Below are positions 1 to 12,900 of a DNA stretch of 64,000 bases, piece by piece (the first letter of the stretch is position 1; every line of letters begins with the position of its first letter). The translations under genes and the position numbers were made by a program. Location of the stretch: NCBI GenBank assembly GCA_015039365.1, contig WION01000021.1:310001-374000 (forward strand), written 5' to 3'. The notes under the pieces are model-generated. The model worked only from the letters and a program-made list of their open reading frames with translations, was not told the DNA's origin and searched no databases. The DNA comes from Amanita rubescens. Lineage: Eukaryota > Basidiomycota > Agaricomycetes > Agaricales > Amanitaceae.

Positions 1-422
1 TCTAATAGAGTTCGAGGTCCGTGGGGAGGGAGTGTGCCTGAGAAGCCGTTGGGCGGGTGAATTGCCGAAACAAAGAGAATTCTAGAATCAACGAGAGCAT
101 GGATACCTGTGAAGAGCATGGATGAGTTGAAAGAAATTATGCAGTGTTAGGTATTTTTATGATGCGCAGCAAAGGTGTTGCTTTCATGATGAGTAAAGCG
201 AAGGCGATTGCGGAAAGCTAAAGAACGTCGTTTCTCCATCTAGTCAAAAGATATTAAATGGCGAACTGATTAAGCCCGATCAGTATACTTGAGTGAGAGT
301 TGTGCGAAGATGAATTGATGCAACAAAACTTGGGCGATTGCATCTTTGCCAGTTCCTTTATTAGACCGGCCATGCACCCCGAGCTTTGAGGGAAAATGAT
401 GCGATAGGTGGCTCACACCTGC

Positions 423-1977
423 TCATCTCCTGTCGCCCATGTGCTCCGTATCTGACGGTGGCAATGGTGGTGAAGGAACAGGAGGTGATGGCGTCGCGAA
501 TGGAATGACAGTTGCTCGCACCGGATCATAACGACCCACACGAGACTGATGAGGCGGAGGTACTTGAGGCGCACTCGGCGGTGCATCCCTAGAGGTTTCC
601 TCAGCGATGAGCTCAGTTGCATCAATTCGATCAGTATTCGGAGTTGAAACAATTGGTAAGAGCGATGGACGCGCAAGAGGAACAAAAAATGGCTGAGTGG
701 GGGAGACGGGGCCTCGACTAGTGCTTAGGGGTGGCCAGATGGTTGGGCGAGTCGGTAGAGGTGTGAACAATCTCATGTCCCACTGTGGCTGAGGCTGTAA
801 GGTGGACGGAGGAGGGATGGAACCAGGCGCAGCACTGCCGCCAGTCAAAGTACCAGAAACACGGGGCGTGTAATGGATGAATGGCCTGTTCATCGTCGCA
901 GGCGGGGCTATAGTATCAACGTAAGGCTGACTCGCTGCGAGTGGCGGAGGAGGGGCTCCAGGCGGAGAAATGCTGGCTCTCGTTCGCTCCCCCGACCCAA
1001 GCGCAATTGGAGGGAGGGCGCAATAAGCGTCCTGATGATGTGAAGGAAAGCTCAATGGTATAGGCAATAGATTTCCTGGCGTTGGGCTTGTTGGCGGAGA
1101 AATTTTGTGCACCAGACGTGATGAACCTGCAGAAGAAGAGTGGACATCGAGTTGACCGATCTGGGGAAGCGAGATGCTACTGCTGTTGCGGCCACCAAGT
1201 GGCGTACCACGTGGATGCATATCCAACCCAGGCACACCTGGTCCGAGCAGCTGTGGTGCATCCGACAGACTCGAATATGAATCTGGCGTTGAGACTGGGG
1301 CACTTGCAGAGTGCAGTGATTGTGAGCTACCGGGAGCCAATTGCATTAATGACTGCGGGTCTGCACCAGGATGAGTGCTGAAGGAAGGCTGGACCCCGTA
1401 TTCGGGACCAGATGGAGGCATAGATGAAAATGCACCATACTGAGGATGCTTGGTGTTTGGGTCACTCTGGCTGCGTGGTCGTCTAGCCTTCTGACGTTGA
1501 TTCTACACGCGAATTCACATGAGAAAAATACAATTTAAGAAAGGTTTCCATCATTACCTGAAACCAGATCTAGACGTCAATTTAAGATTTGCGTTAGACT
1601 CGCGTGTTTGGTTCACACGTACCTGTACCTTCCTTGCGCTAAGGCCGATTAAGCGACCAACTTCCTCACGCTTTGCAGTGGTTGGAAAGCGAGACTGTTA
1701 TTGTCATAAAAAAGTGGTACTTACGTTCGACTTGATGGACACATACCTGATTCAATAATGAATGGAGGACTGCTGCTTGATAGGGCGTAGTCAACGTTCG
1801 CGTCCGCTTTTTCTTGGGTAGAACCGTTTCGCCGGCCGTATTGGATTGTGCACCCTGCGCCATCAATGTATTATTACTGGTGGAAGAGCTGGCAACATTG
1901 TCTTGTTGACATTGCAGTGACCCCGGAGGCCCATCGGATTCTGAGGTGACATTGGATGATCGAATTCGTTTCGCCAT
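423..1977 (-). CDS. Homeodomain transcription factor, 464 aa, 4 exons
   Basis: Nuclear DNA-binding regulator. Exons on the minus strand are 1977-1747, 1694-1623, 1569-1558 and 1502-423; phases close and give 464 residues. The homeodomain spans about residues 54-114. Helix 1 carries PYQAAVLHSLL, and recognition helix 3 reads KVQIWFQNQRQKAR once exons are joined, with the invariant W, F, N and R. The third exon is only 12 nt and encodes I-W-F-Q, the heart of helix 3. The long C-terminal tail (about 350 aa) is Pro/Ser-rich and looks disordered, like an activation or interaction region. The start is the ATG at 1977, since no upstream in-frame coding sequence was evident. There is no divergent HD1/HD2 partner or mating-locus neighbour, so a non-mating homeobox regulator is more likely than a mating-type gene. 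The target genes are unknown. Confidence 0.9.
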
Positions 1978-2137
1978 ATGTTGGTCGGGAATACTACTTT
2001 CGATAGGCCGAATAGGTCGAGTGTGCGGTAAGTTGATGTTCGGGAACTCGACTTTTGAGTGCAGGCCAGAAGGGTTGTCAGTATTTTGTGGAGAATTCTT
2101 CTCTTCGACGTTTCTTCGGGAGGCCAGGGAGGGATTC

Positions 2138-2176
2138 GTAGGGTAGGGGTAGGGGTAGGGTAGGGTAGGGTAGGGG
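2138..2176 (+). repeat. Telomere-like G-rich microsatellite, (GTAGGG/GTAGGGG)n
   Basis: Seven head-to-tail copies of GTAGGG or GTAGGGG lie about 160 bp upstream of the homeodomain gene start. On the gene's strand the motif reads CCCTAC. It resembles degenerate telomeric repeat and could bind telomere-repeat or general regulatory factors, or be a simple slippage product. Confidence 0.8.
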
Positions 2177-2219
2177 ATCGAGAGTCAGAGAGACGCTTGG
2201 ACATTCAACTGGGCGTACG

Positions 2220-4036
2220 CAGCGAAATAGAAGGTTTGTGATAGAGGTTCAGTACATCTAGCCAGAGATGCAAACAAGAGAAGCAGGGAAGAACCTGCTC
2301 TCATGAGTATGATAGAAGTTGCCGACGAGATGGGCCGAAAGGACTGAGTTATATCGCACTAGATAACGTTAACTTAGGCGGAAGGGCGATCGGCCATCCC
2401 ATTAATTATACTTTATGATTTCCAGAAGAGTGACCTAGTGAACGAGCATAACCCCGGTTGTTCCGAATCTCACCTGGCCCGATTTTGTCTCTCCGCTCAT
2501 GTCATGCTTTATTGAATTTTTACTTGGTATGCCGATAACTGTTATAGTATGGCACGAAAGCCGCTTTGCTATATGGTTATCCCCATTAAGCGGTGTGTGT
2601 GACAGTGACAGTTTTAGTTCCAAACCGTACGCGACCCTCGCGTAACAACACAATGGGGATAAACTCAAAGGGACAACCCCACCATGAATAATTGGAGGTC
2701 TGTCGGCATTTCTTGCAATAGACGTGTCCTACGTTCTCCTAGATCGTGCGGGGCTCTGCTCAGAATTCCATAGCCTTTTCCCCTTCATGGTCGCAGCAAG
2801 CTTTTACAGTTGAAACACACTTCGATAAGCTTGAACCCAAAAATGACATTCTGATGTCAGTTGGATCATCCGCGCCCTTTCATTAACAAACACCGGTGCA
2901 AGACGTGGTGATCGATGATCCCGATTCAAAGACCAACGCAAAAATGTTGCGTTCGTCCTGTCAGTTATTAGATCATTTCATGCACATGCCACTATATGTT
3001 GTTAGGCATTACACCGCGGCACAGTCCATTTGAATTCTAGGGACGTCAACCAAGAGCCAACAATCAATTGTGCGTGCATTGCCGCCGAATGTCAAGCCAG
3101 CCGTCGAGCCCGATCGGAATTGACACAGGCATCGTAATCCACGGTTAAAACACGTGTTGTGATCACATACAATTATATGTATCGTGTCCTATCGTGTCGG
3201 AGGATAGTCTCCGGGTGAGTAAGTATGTATCGTGACAATCACCGTCTTTTGAAGGTTCCTCTTTTAGCGCTTTTGTATACGCTTGTATGCTTCGCATGCT
3301 ATTACCGCATCAATTTTTGAAACACTTCTTTGAATTGCAAGGTGGGATTTTGAGTCTTTGACACTCCTGCCCACCCTCGTACATGCAGGTCATGCAGGTC
3401 GTAAACCTTGAAAATCACGCATGACATAAAAATGAAATGGTCCGATGGCGGTTATTAGTGTCTGCACGCAAAAGGTTAATCTCCCGTCAACAACGTCAGC
3501 AAGCTCCAACAAACCAAAAATCTGGCCCACTATTAAAGGACATACTACCACGTGTAGCTAACAACGAAGCTAATCTAGTTCCCCATGACCCCGTGATAAC
3601 GTGGCTCGACCCTTGGTATTCATCGCGATCAATGACCATTGGATGCTTACGTGTGCGCAAAATTACTCGAACGTATTGGAAGCGTATGTCATTGTCGACT
3701 TGACGCAGACAACGGGGTGATGAACCTGGGTTAACCTCTCCCAGAATCAGAATCGATGCACGTTATTTTCAGCTGCACCTGTTATTTAAAATTAAACGAC
3801 GGTATCCATCAGTTAGCTCCATGAAAACCTCGAGCACCGCAATAATGTTACACGGACGTGTGGGACAGCGAAGGCCGTTTTGCGCCAGGCTATGTTGACC
3901 ATGCGGTCCTGCAGGCCCTGCGCACTTCAAGTCGCGACAATTATTAGTAGACGGCTATCCTATTTTGGCAATCGCTGTGTGGTACCAAAATTGCTTATCT
4001 AATGTCTCACACACAACTCCGCCTGCCACAACAGAA
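2220..4036. other. Intergenic, no supported gene
   Basis: About 1.8 kb between the divergently transcribed homeodomain and bromodomain genes. Only short open frames without conserved motifs or plausible splice structure occur here. I see no tRNA, transposon end or long repeat. It should contain both promoters. Confidence 0.6.
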
Positions 4037-6713
4037 ATGGACGAACTCAACGTCCTTTCTCCCACTTACAGTCAGCCAGGCTCGCCGTCAATATCTCAAC
4101 TAAGGACACCAGCTCTGAATTCATCTGGGATTACTCTTGTGCTACCTTCTCTTAAGACTCTGAAGTCATCCAAGAATGGAAAAAAGGCGGGAAAACTGCG
4201 TCCGGGCTCGCAATTCCCTGGCGGGTTTTTGGATAGTGATTTGGTAGAAAAGAGGCCCCCGAGACCCGTCAAATTGAAGCCCCTTAAAGAAGTCTTGACA
4301 AAACTCATAACACAGATTAAACGGTGTGTTAATCTCAGGCGTGCTAATTAACGCGTAACTTACGAAAAGCATCCCCCAGGAAGGATGACTACGCGTTTTT
4401 CTTGCACCCTGTGGATTTAGGACAAGTCCCAGGTTATGCAGATGTGGTCAAACGTCCTATGGACTTGGGTACAATGACGACGAAGGTTGAGAAGGGGAGA
4501 TACCGATCGTTGGAAGACTTTGCAGTGCGTATCCAGAAGTTCCAATCTGTGCTTCATACTTAGTCACGAGCATCCCAGTCTGACTTACGATTAGTAACGA
4601 CGAACGCTAAAGCATTTAATCCTGCCGGTTCTATTTACTACACGGAAGCCGAACGAATTGAGGCATGGGGGTTAGACCATATTGCAAAGGCCGCACCCAC
4701 GGTCATTCAATATGAAGCTGACTGGAACATTGACGTCGAAAAAGATGACGAAAGTCACTTGGTCGATATCGATAATGACGATGACGTCTCTATGGATGTC
4801 GAGTCCGTGCATGATGGTCGTTCGGCTTCCGTGGTTTCGCAACCTTTGCCTGGCCCAAGCAGGAGAGGTCCCCGTGGGCCCTACAAGAAAGGGACTAGCA
4901 CCACCGTCACAGAAAGCATTGAGGCTGATGGTAGGCTGCCTGGTGCCAAGGATGGCCTTGGCGCGTTTCTCCCAGGTTCTGACTGGGCTCGCACTATGCT
5001 ACAGTTGAAAATTAAAGGTATATTTGGTTTTTAGTGTTAACGCGGCTTGATTGACAATATTTCTTAGGGAAACGTTATCGCACGAAGAAAGAAAGGCTGC
5101 GTATAGAGAAAGAAGGGCCTCCAGTCTTGCCGGAAGGTAGCCTTGATTATACAGAGAGTAAGCAATATCCTTTTGTCTAGCATAAACTTTCTCACTCTTA
5201 TTCGTTAAGTGGAAGACCCGTTCTCGGTCTTATCTTTTTTCGTACCCGACCCACCTACCCGACCTTACCTTACTCCTCTCTACCCGCCTCTATCCTCCTC
5301 CGCAATGCAAACTTCCGGACAATCTACACCCATATCTCGGCAGCCACGCTCAGCATTCCCAACAGCTACCGCAGCTCCGCTTACCTATACGTTCTCCTTG
5401 TCTCAGCCGAGTTCAGCGCCCACGTCAACGCTGAAGAGACGGTATTGGACCATCACACGGAATCCCGTAAGCCGGACAAAAGTCAAAGAAAAAGATGACG
5501 ACATCGAAATTAGTGACATCCCTGCATGGCAAACTCCGCGGGAGGCACATGCAACCGACTTCGGTCCCTTTGCTTTGTTAGCGGGAGAACTTGCGCAGGA
5601 GATGCGACGTCGTGGCGTCTCCGGTACAGGGGTGGATGAGGATCAGAGTACAATGCTGGACATGATTCGCAACAGTCTAGATTGTGAAACTGGCGCCAAA
5701 ACTGTTGCAAATGGGGCAACTATAGAGTCACTTCCGGGAACCGAGGAGTTGAGCAGTCCATTATTCCATGCGAAGGATTACTGGAGTTTGAAACGAGCCG
5801 CGGAGGCAGAGGAGTATCTACGTGATGTCGTGTATGGTGGTATGGACGGTCTGGCCTACGTCCGTAGTCTGGCTGAATTTGTAACAACATATTGGTCCGA
5901 GGTTTGTGCCCACGTTGTCAACCATCGATCCTCTTCTTATAATCGTGTCGCTATATACAGGATTCTGCCACAAATTATCGAACTCCTGCCGTCATTGGCA
6001 TGCCTCTCGCTCAGTGGGTTGAACGGGAAATTGTCTGGCATTTGACAGATGGTCGGCATGCACTACTTCAACAGACTGCCGAGCAATTGTCAAGCTTATT
6101 GTCGTCCAAAGGAAACGAGCCAACAAGCAACCCAAGTCCATCTAGAAGCGTCGCAGAACAGGTCTACCTGTCCCTATATCTCTACCCCGCTGCGATGGTA
6201 GCCTTGTCGGCACTGTTACAAATAAAGTCACATAAAATAGATATGGGTGCACTGATAAAGGCCCCGGAGGAGCTGTTCCAGAGTGAAGAAGAGTGGGCAG
6301 GAAAGAAATTTAGAGAGAAGAGGGATCAGAAGACCTCGCTGAAGTCGGAAAGTCTCTCAGATCCCATGAACGTTGAGACGTCAATGGATTCAGCGGATCA
6401 GAATGCCAACCCCCGGACTAATGATGCTGAAAGCCATGAAGAGCTACAAGAGGTGCTAGACTATGTTGCGGATGTTATTGTTCGCTACGACCAGGCATTA
6501 CGGAAGGGGATAAGCTCAACAGTGATTCAAGGCGAACCAGCGACTGCCAAGGCCGAAGAACCAGGTGGAGAGGATCACACGTTGCGCAATATTCGCCTCA
6601 ATCTACTTGCTCTTGCCAAACGGGCACCTCTGGATACAATAGCTCGTTTACCAAAGGATCTTGTTCCAGAGCACATCAGACGATTTGTGCCGACCCTTGG
6701 AGGGTCAGTGTAA
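4037..6713 (+). CDS. Bromodomain protein of the BRD7/BRD9 type, 801 aa
   Basis: Chromatin reader predicted to bind acetyl-lysine, by analogy with BRD7/9 subunits of SWI/SNF-type remodellers. Exons: 4037-4323, 4380-4524, 4579-5017, 5068-5157, 5210-5901, 5961-6713 (2406 nt, in phase). The bromodomain at about residues 75-175 shows YAFFLHPVD, KRPMDLGTM and TNAKAFNPAG; the Asn of AFN is the expected acetyl-lysine contact. A Ser/Pro-rich linker follows, then a conserved-looking C-terminal region (YGGMDGLAYVRSLAEF) resembling the DUF3512 region of BRD7/9. The acidic patch DIDNDDDVSMDVES follows the bromodomain. The start is the ATG at 4037, upstream of all conserved sequence. The last donor could alternatively be at GTAACA near 5880, also in phase. 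Family assignment is from motif recognition, not a search. Confidence 0.9.
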
Positions 6714-6719
6714 AACTTA

Positions 6720-8114
6720 AGCTATAGACTGCGAGTAGTATACATCATAATTTGTACTTTTTCATAGTGGTACGTCGGTAGGATGTACTTTCATATCCAC
6801 AGCTGCGTTTCGAACTTGAAACGCTGAGAGCAAACCTTGGCGTCGGACTGCCCGGTTTCACTTCGCCCGCTTAAACCATATGCATGTCCAGGATAATAGC
6901 GCAGTTACCCCCGAGAGGCCTTGACGCGTTCGCGAGCTACTACGGATCCATGTGTCAAGTCGTCACATAGACGAGATTGCATGTGCATGTCGACAGATAT
7001 CGATGTCTAGCGTGGTGCGTCTAGCCTTAAGTAGCAAATTGATTGGATGCCGCAAGAGACACTGTCACTTGTTCCTGCCCCTCGCTGTTCCAGATAGCCT
7101 GTAATAGCTTCCATCCAACCTATGAATATGGTGACACTAAGGCAACCGACAACCGCAGCAACTATGCGATCGTATACATAAAGTTGACTGCGAACCTGCT
7201 GAACGGTATTAGGAATGCCGTTTTCAACCGTTGATGACCTCATCGTCATATAGCAACACGTTTCAAGGTTAAAACCGAAAATGAAACTACCTATTCCGAT
7301 AACATTAAGGAATCGCAGAGGCCACGATCGAACCTCGAAGACAGTGTGGGAGTTTTCGATTGAAGGAGGTATGACCACACGCTGATCAAGCACTGGCATG
7401 CGTCAGCTACCTCGTGCAGCGTGCTTGACCACTACACCATGCTACGCCGTACCCACGTGCTTGAATACCGGATTTCGCGGGGCTATTTCATTCTATCAAG
7501 CAGCATCCACAAAGTAGCCCAATATGCAGAGGCGAGATTGATACATCTGATGCGACAGAGCGTTGCTTAACCGTTAGCTTAAGTTTAGATTTCTTATACG
7601 GACTCTCGGCCACCAGCAGATTTCTGTCGTACCTGTGAGATACTAACATGTGTGTTCGACATTGGTGTGAGTGTATTGTGCCATTAACAGAGCTCCGATA
7701 TGCCATGTTTGGGAGGCCCAATAAACAGGCTCAATAGAGTCCGGTTTATAATTCGACCCAAGACTGAACTGCCTACGCAATTGCAGGGCGTCCGCTATTG
7801 AAGAAAACGAGAACTAGAGATTTGAACTCTAGAAGCGACCGGAGCGGATTTAAAGAACAGAGCACGGCCAGTTTTACAGCTAATAGCGCGATCATCTCAC
7901 TCCGACACCTACGGCCCGATACGGACCTGGCCAATCAGGCACTCTGACAGCAGAACAAGCAAAGGAACTGTTCAAATACCATGATGGGGAAGGATATGTC
8001 ACTAATCGTATGGCAGGTTTCCTCATCAGGATCGGCTCATGGATTCATATGAATACACAACTTTTCAATTGCTAAGCCGCCAGCTATTCATTCCTTTCTC
8101 CCTCAATCTCCTCC
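6720..8114. other. Intergenic, tRNA-like fragments only
   Basis: About 1.4 kb with no supported protein gene. Two stretches (about 7395-7450 and 7800-7890, minus orientation) resemble pieces of tRNA: one has a D-arm-like GTGTAGTGGTCAAGCAC, the other a T-arm-like stem with TTCAAAT loop. Neither forms a full cloverleaf by eye, so no tRNA gene is called. Confidence 0.5.
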
Positions 8115-9477
8115 ATGGCGGTCTACCGCTTCCCGTTGAACACTGCGCAGATCGTCGCTTTGTTCGTGGAGAGCATCTTTTATGGGTGAGTCTATGTGCT
8201 GGTTGGCAAGTTTGCCGAACATGAGGTTAACGCGTTGCTTAGTCAGTTGCGTATCCGCTTTGGTAAATGTTAATGAGGTTTCTGACCGATTGCATTGTAG
8301 GCATGTTCTTGATTACGTTCTTTCATTGCCTGCGAGTACTTGTTTGGGAAGATGGTCATATTAAATCTTGGAGGCGACTGCATTGGAAAATGCTTGTTGC
8401 GTCTCTGTTGATGTTCATATTTGCTTCACTCGATGTTGCTTTCGGACTGCGGCATAATATCGAAGCGTTCGTGTATTTTCAAGGCGGCGCCATCGAAGAT
8501 TTTGAGAGGTTGTCCAACTGGGTCAACGTAATGAAAATGGTGGATTACGTTGGCCAAACATTCGTTGGGGACGCAATTCTCGTGTGTTCATCTCTCATTG
8601 TGGAAATCTAATGTTTATTTTATTGTTTTCGTAGCTCTACCGTTGCTGGGTCATATATAGTCGGAATTGGCTGGTTATAATGTTCCCTCTGTTAATGTGG
8701 CTTGGCGAGACGGGCAAGTTTCTGTTTCAATCGCCTTTCCGACCGGCTTACAAGTTGAATTACAGCTTGCGGTATCATGGCAGCTTACAGAGAGGCCACT
8801 TTACCAACTGACGGTTCGGGTATGCTTAACACATCCCGCTTATCGCCATGGATCACAGGCTTGCTCAGTCTAACTTTGGCCATGAATTTGATAACGACCT
8901 GTGAGGATTGAACATAAAATATTTGGTCACTAGCTGAATCTTTCCTAGCTCTCATTGTTTACAGGATTTGGAACATACAACGAGTTCTCAAGCATAGATC
9001 AGTGACGACTGTTTTCATGCCACTGACCAGTGTTACGAGAGTTCTCATTGAATCAGGCACCTTTTACACCATCAGCATCGTTATACTCTTTGTGGTGTAC
9101 ATGTTATCCAACAACGCTGAACTTGCAGTATCTGATGCTGTGAGTTTTTTTCTGTACTCATGAGAACAACTGATAACCGTGTTCCGCAGCTTGTCCAGAT
9201 TATTGTAGGTCTAACTGTATGTCCTATCCTTGTCCAGTTCAGCTCGACTTCTTCCCAGGGAATAACATTTAATATCATTATCACTCGGGCAGATCGAGGC
9301 GACGCAACCCAGCCTATTGATACAAAAGCTTCTGATGGGACAATACGATTTGCCATGCCATTGCATATGATCGACATCCGGACAACTGTCACCAGACACC
9401 AAGAACCAGATGAGATCTCAGAGTCCACCGCGAGCCCTATCGGTGCCAAGAGAGCTGGTTACTGGAATCCTCCTTAG
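8115..9477 (+). CDS. Polytopic membrane protein (basidiomycete 7TM-like family), 354 aa
   Basis: Uncharacterised integral membrane protein of a family expanded in mushrooms. Exons: 8115-8185, 8243-8262, 8301-8581, 8635-8713, 8766-8900, 8949-9139, 9190-9477 (1065 nt, in phase). About six to seven hydrophobic segments are visible, for example MFLITFFHCLRVLVW, MLVASLLMFIFASLDVAF, LVIMFPLLMWLG and ISIVILFVVYML. The conserved block NVMKMVDYVGQTFVGDAIL followed by YRCWVIY is a family hallmark. The second exon is a 20-nt microexon adding QLRIRF within the first membrane segment; it is needed to keep frame but is the weakest part of the model. The intron at 8714 uses a GC donor. The hydrophilic C-tail may be cytosolic. 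No ligand or function is known to me. Confidence 0.8.
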
Positions 9478-9910
9478 GTTGTTTGGTTTTGTCACGACAA
9501 GGTAATAGGTTGTGTAAATTGGTTGTGTATTATTAGCGTTGTGTTGCTTCTCTACACCGTTTCTTTTCTTTTCCTGCAGGATTAATACGTGGCGATATAA
9601 ATGAAAAGCAACTCTAACCTGCAGGTTGTGATGCGTACTGGACAGAAAGCTGTGCATTCTACCATTTACCATGGCTCTGCTGAATTGCTAAGACTATCTG
9701 GGAACTGCCAAGCCAACAGGTGCACCTCATTCCGCGGCAGACGTGGGAATAAATAACATAAAAATAGGTCCGCGGAAGTCTAGAAACAGGTTGCTATGAT
9801 GATCAACCTAAATTCCTGTGCGAGCGGTCGCTTCGGCACGGTGCGGCCGTCGCAGCCAGGATATTATATCCACCTCTTGATTCCTAACCAGTATCGCGAA
9901 AACAGGTACC

Positions 9911-12900
9911 ATGTCTTCTATCCTAAGCGACCTTCTCGATGGCACGGAAGACATCTTTCAGTTGGGCAGGAAGGGCTTCACGCATGCTCGCAACGAAGTC
10001 ATAGGTATATTATATCCATCTTCTTTAACTCACGATAACATTTTTCATCTTGCAGGGCGCTTGAATCCCAATCGTAAGAGCATTGAGCGCGAATCGCGAT
10101 CATTTTCTCATCGAGAGTTCTAGGTCGACATGATAACCCTGAAGAGATCGCGGAAGATAAGATTCGCCAGCAGATTAATGATAGTCACCGTTTTCAGAGC
10201 TTTGCGGATGAAAGAAACTTTAATATCGTCAAATGGTCTGGAATTACATTGTGCTATCCATTGTTCCCGAATTTAAGACAAGGATAGGCACGTCGATGGC
10301 CATGATTACATGTGGGCAATATCTGAGATGCTCGACAACGCCAGGGAAGCGATCTTCATTTTGGTACAGCGCTCACATATTTGTCGATCAGACGTCTGAT
10401 TGCTGCGATTCAGGATTGGTGGCTTACTCCGGAATTATACCTCCGCCGCCCTCCTGCCCATTACCCTGAATGGAGACTGGATCGCGTTTTGAAGCGCAAG
10501 GCAGAACAAGGAGTCAAGATCCATGTTATTGTATACAAAGAAGTATGTCCGATCCCAGTCGTCGTCAGATAACTAATCGCCGTTTCCGACTAGGTTACTC
10601 AAACGATGAGTATGAGCTCAAAACACACGAAGGTTTGTCCTTTCGATCACTGTCAGGAACCGAGGAAGCTAATTCAAATATAGAATACGCTTGAAGCTTT
10701 GCACCCTAATATAACTTGTATGCGTCATCCTGACCACATTGGAACAAAAGGTGGGCGCTACGTCGAGTATCAACGCGTGTCGGTACCTGACCAAATTCAG
10801 ATGATGTCGAAATCTGGTCTCACCACGAGAAGGTTTATTAAGCGCACATTCCTATCAACGCAATTTGACGTATTTCCCTGTAGGTTGTCGTTGTTGATAA
10901 TCATTTCGCAGCTATTGGTGGACTTGATCTATGCTTCGGTCGTTGGGATACGCACAACCATCCTTTAGCTGATGTTCATCCTACAGAATTTGACAAGACT
11001 TTGTTCCCCGGCCAGGACTACAACAACGCGAGAATCAAAGATTTCAAAGACGTTTACAATTATGCGAGTGGTACTGTTTCCATTCTTGAAAGCGCAAGGA
11101 TGCCTTGGCATGACGTCCACATGACCTTTATTGGCCCTGTCGTGCTGGACGTTGTGCAACATTTCGTTGAACGCTGGAACGAAATAAAGAAGCGCAAGGT
11201 ACTTAAGTCTCCCGAGCCGTTAGAACGTCCAATTGACCTATTTGTAGTATAGGAAGGAAGAGTAAGTCGTTAAACTTCTACTTAGCGACTTCTCACGGCG
11301 ATCATGAAGTAAATACCCCTGGTTGGCTTTACCCCACGACCTTGGGATCCCAGAGGAAAGCATCTACAGTGAATCGAATTCATTCGCCGAACATCACCCG
11401 GAAACTCATGTTCCTGTTTTATAGATCACCCACATCTTCATCGGTGGCGTCAGATGGGACATAGATATAAGCAACGTTGGATAGGCCCCGACGCTGAAGA
11501 CACGGACGATTATGTTTATCCGCGCCTGAGAGGGAGCTGCAAAGTCCAAGTCGTTCGCAGCGTATCAGACTGGTCGCACGGTGTTTTGACAGAACACAGC
11601 ATCCAGAACGCCTGTATGCCTACTATTTAAAGCTTGTCATCCGCAGATTCATGGTTCTTCGGTAGATATCAAGTTGATCCAGGAGGCGGAACGATTCGTT
11701 TATATCGGTATGTATTTCTGAATCGTCATGAACATTATGAGCCAATGCTTAGTGCTTCCACAGAAAATCAATTCTTGTATGTCCAAGCGTCGCATTGCAG
11801 GGCCGCTCATAACTCACACATGCAAAAGCATATCGAGCACTATCCAAGGTGACGTTGTGAAGAATCAGATCGCAAGAGCAATTGTGGACCGCATTGTGAG
11901 AGCGGCACGAGAGGGAGCCCCATTCACTGTCAGTGAAATCCTATAGGGAATTGCTCGCCGCTGACAGTTCCCCGCAGGTCGTCGTTGTCATCCCAGAGCT
12001 GCCTGGATTTGCCGGTGATGTCAAAGATACTACTTCTTTGAAATTCATCTTGGGAGCTCAATACCGTACAATCAATCGCGGAGGCCATAGTATATATGAA
12101 GAGGTCCGTAAGGCAGGATACGAACCGTGAGCGCCACTCCACCATTGGCTTCTTGTCACTTAACGCGCCTTAGGATGAATTACATCCGGTTCTACCACCT
12201 TCGCACCTACGACAGGATTAATGCTCCGTTAGGTAAAAGGGATCCATTCCACTGATATTAAGTCCCTGATCTCCGTGACAGAAACTTTGATCCGGCAAAT
12301 GGAAGATAATTCCGGAGTCAAGTTCCTTCAAGCGCAAGTCGCTTTGGCTCGGCAATGGCTCGCGGGTGATCCGTTGACTCAACAAAAAGAAGTCGCTGTG
12401 GTTATTCCTCAAGAAACCAAACAGGGTATCGTGGTTCAGAAACCTGAAAAAGAAAAAGACAAAGACAAAGTTGAGAATATACCGATTCCAACATCGGAAG
12501 ATGAAGCGCGTAACATCATTGCACGTTTTGAGAGTGGCGCGCCGAGGGGAGATTCCGGTGTATCAGACAGTGTTTCGTCGCATGTGCTTCGTGATAAAAC
12601 TAGTTTACTTGACGAGAGGTGGTATGGTACGGAACAAGAGGAGCTAGATTCGTGAGTCCGTTCGCTTTATTTTTCATTAATATTTACACTGATGGCGCAG
12701 ATACGTGACGGAGCTACTTTACATTCATACCAAGCTTATGATTGTAGATGACCGCCGAGTCATTGTGAGTGCAGGCTTGCAGTGTGCGCGCATTCGTTAA
12801 ACTTGTTTGAAAGATGGGATCCGCGAATTTCAACGACAGAAGTCAGAAGGCGAGTCTGATCTTGGGGGCATACTTCGCTCGGGATGATAACACGGCCAAT

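Noticed and set aside
7395..7450. tRNA-like D-arm sequence on the minus strand (GTGTAGTGGTCAAGCAC)
   Set aside because: No matching T-arm or closing acceptor stem at the right distance; at most a truncated tRNA relic.
7800..7890. tRNA-like T-arm (stem with TTCAAAT loop) on the minus strand
   Set aside because: The 5' sequence does not pair with the 3' acceptor half and no clear anticodon arm was found; a tRNA scan would decide.
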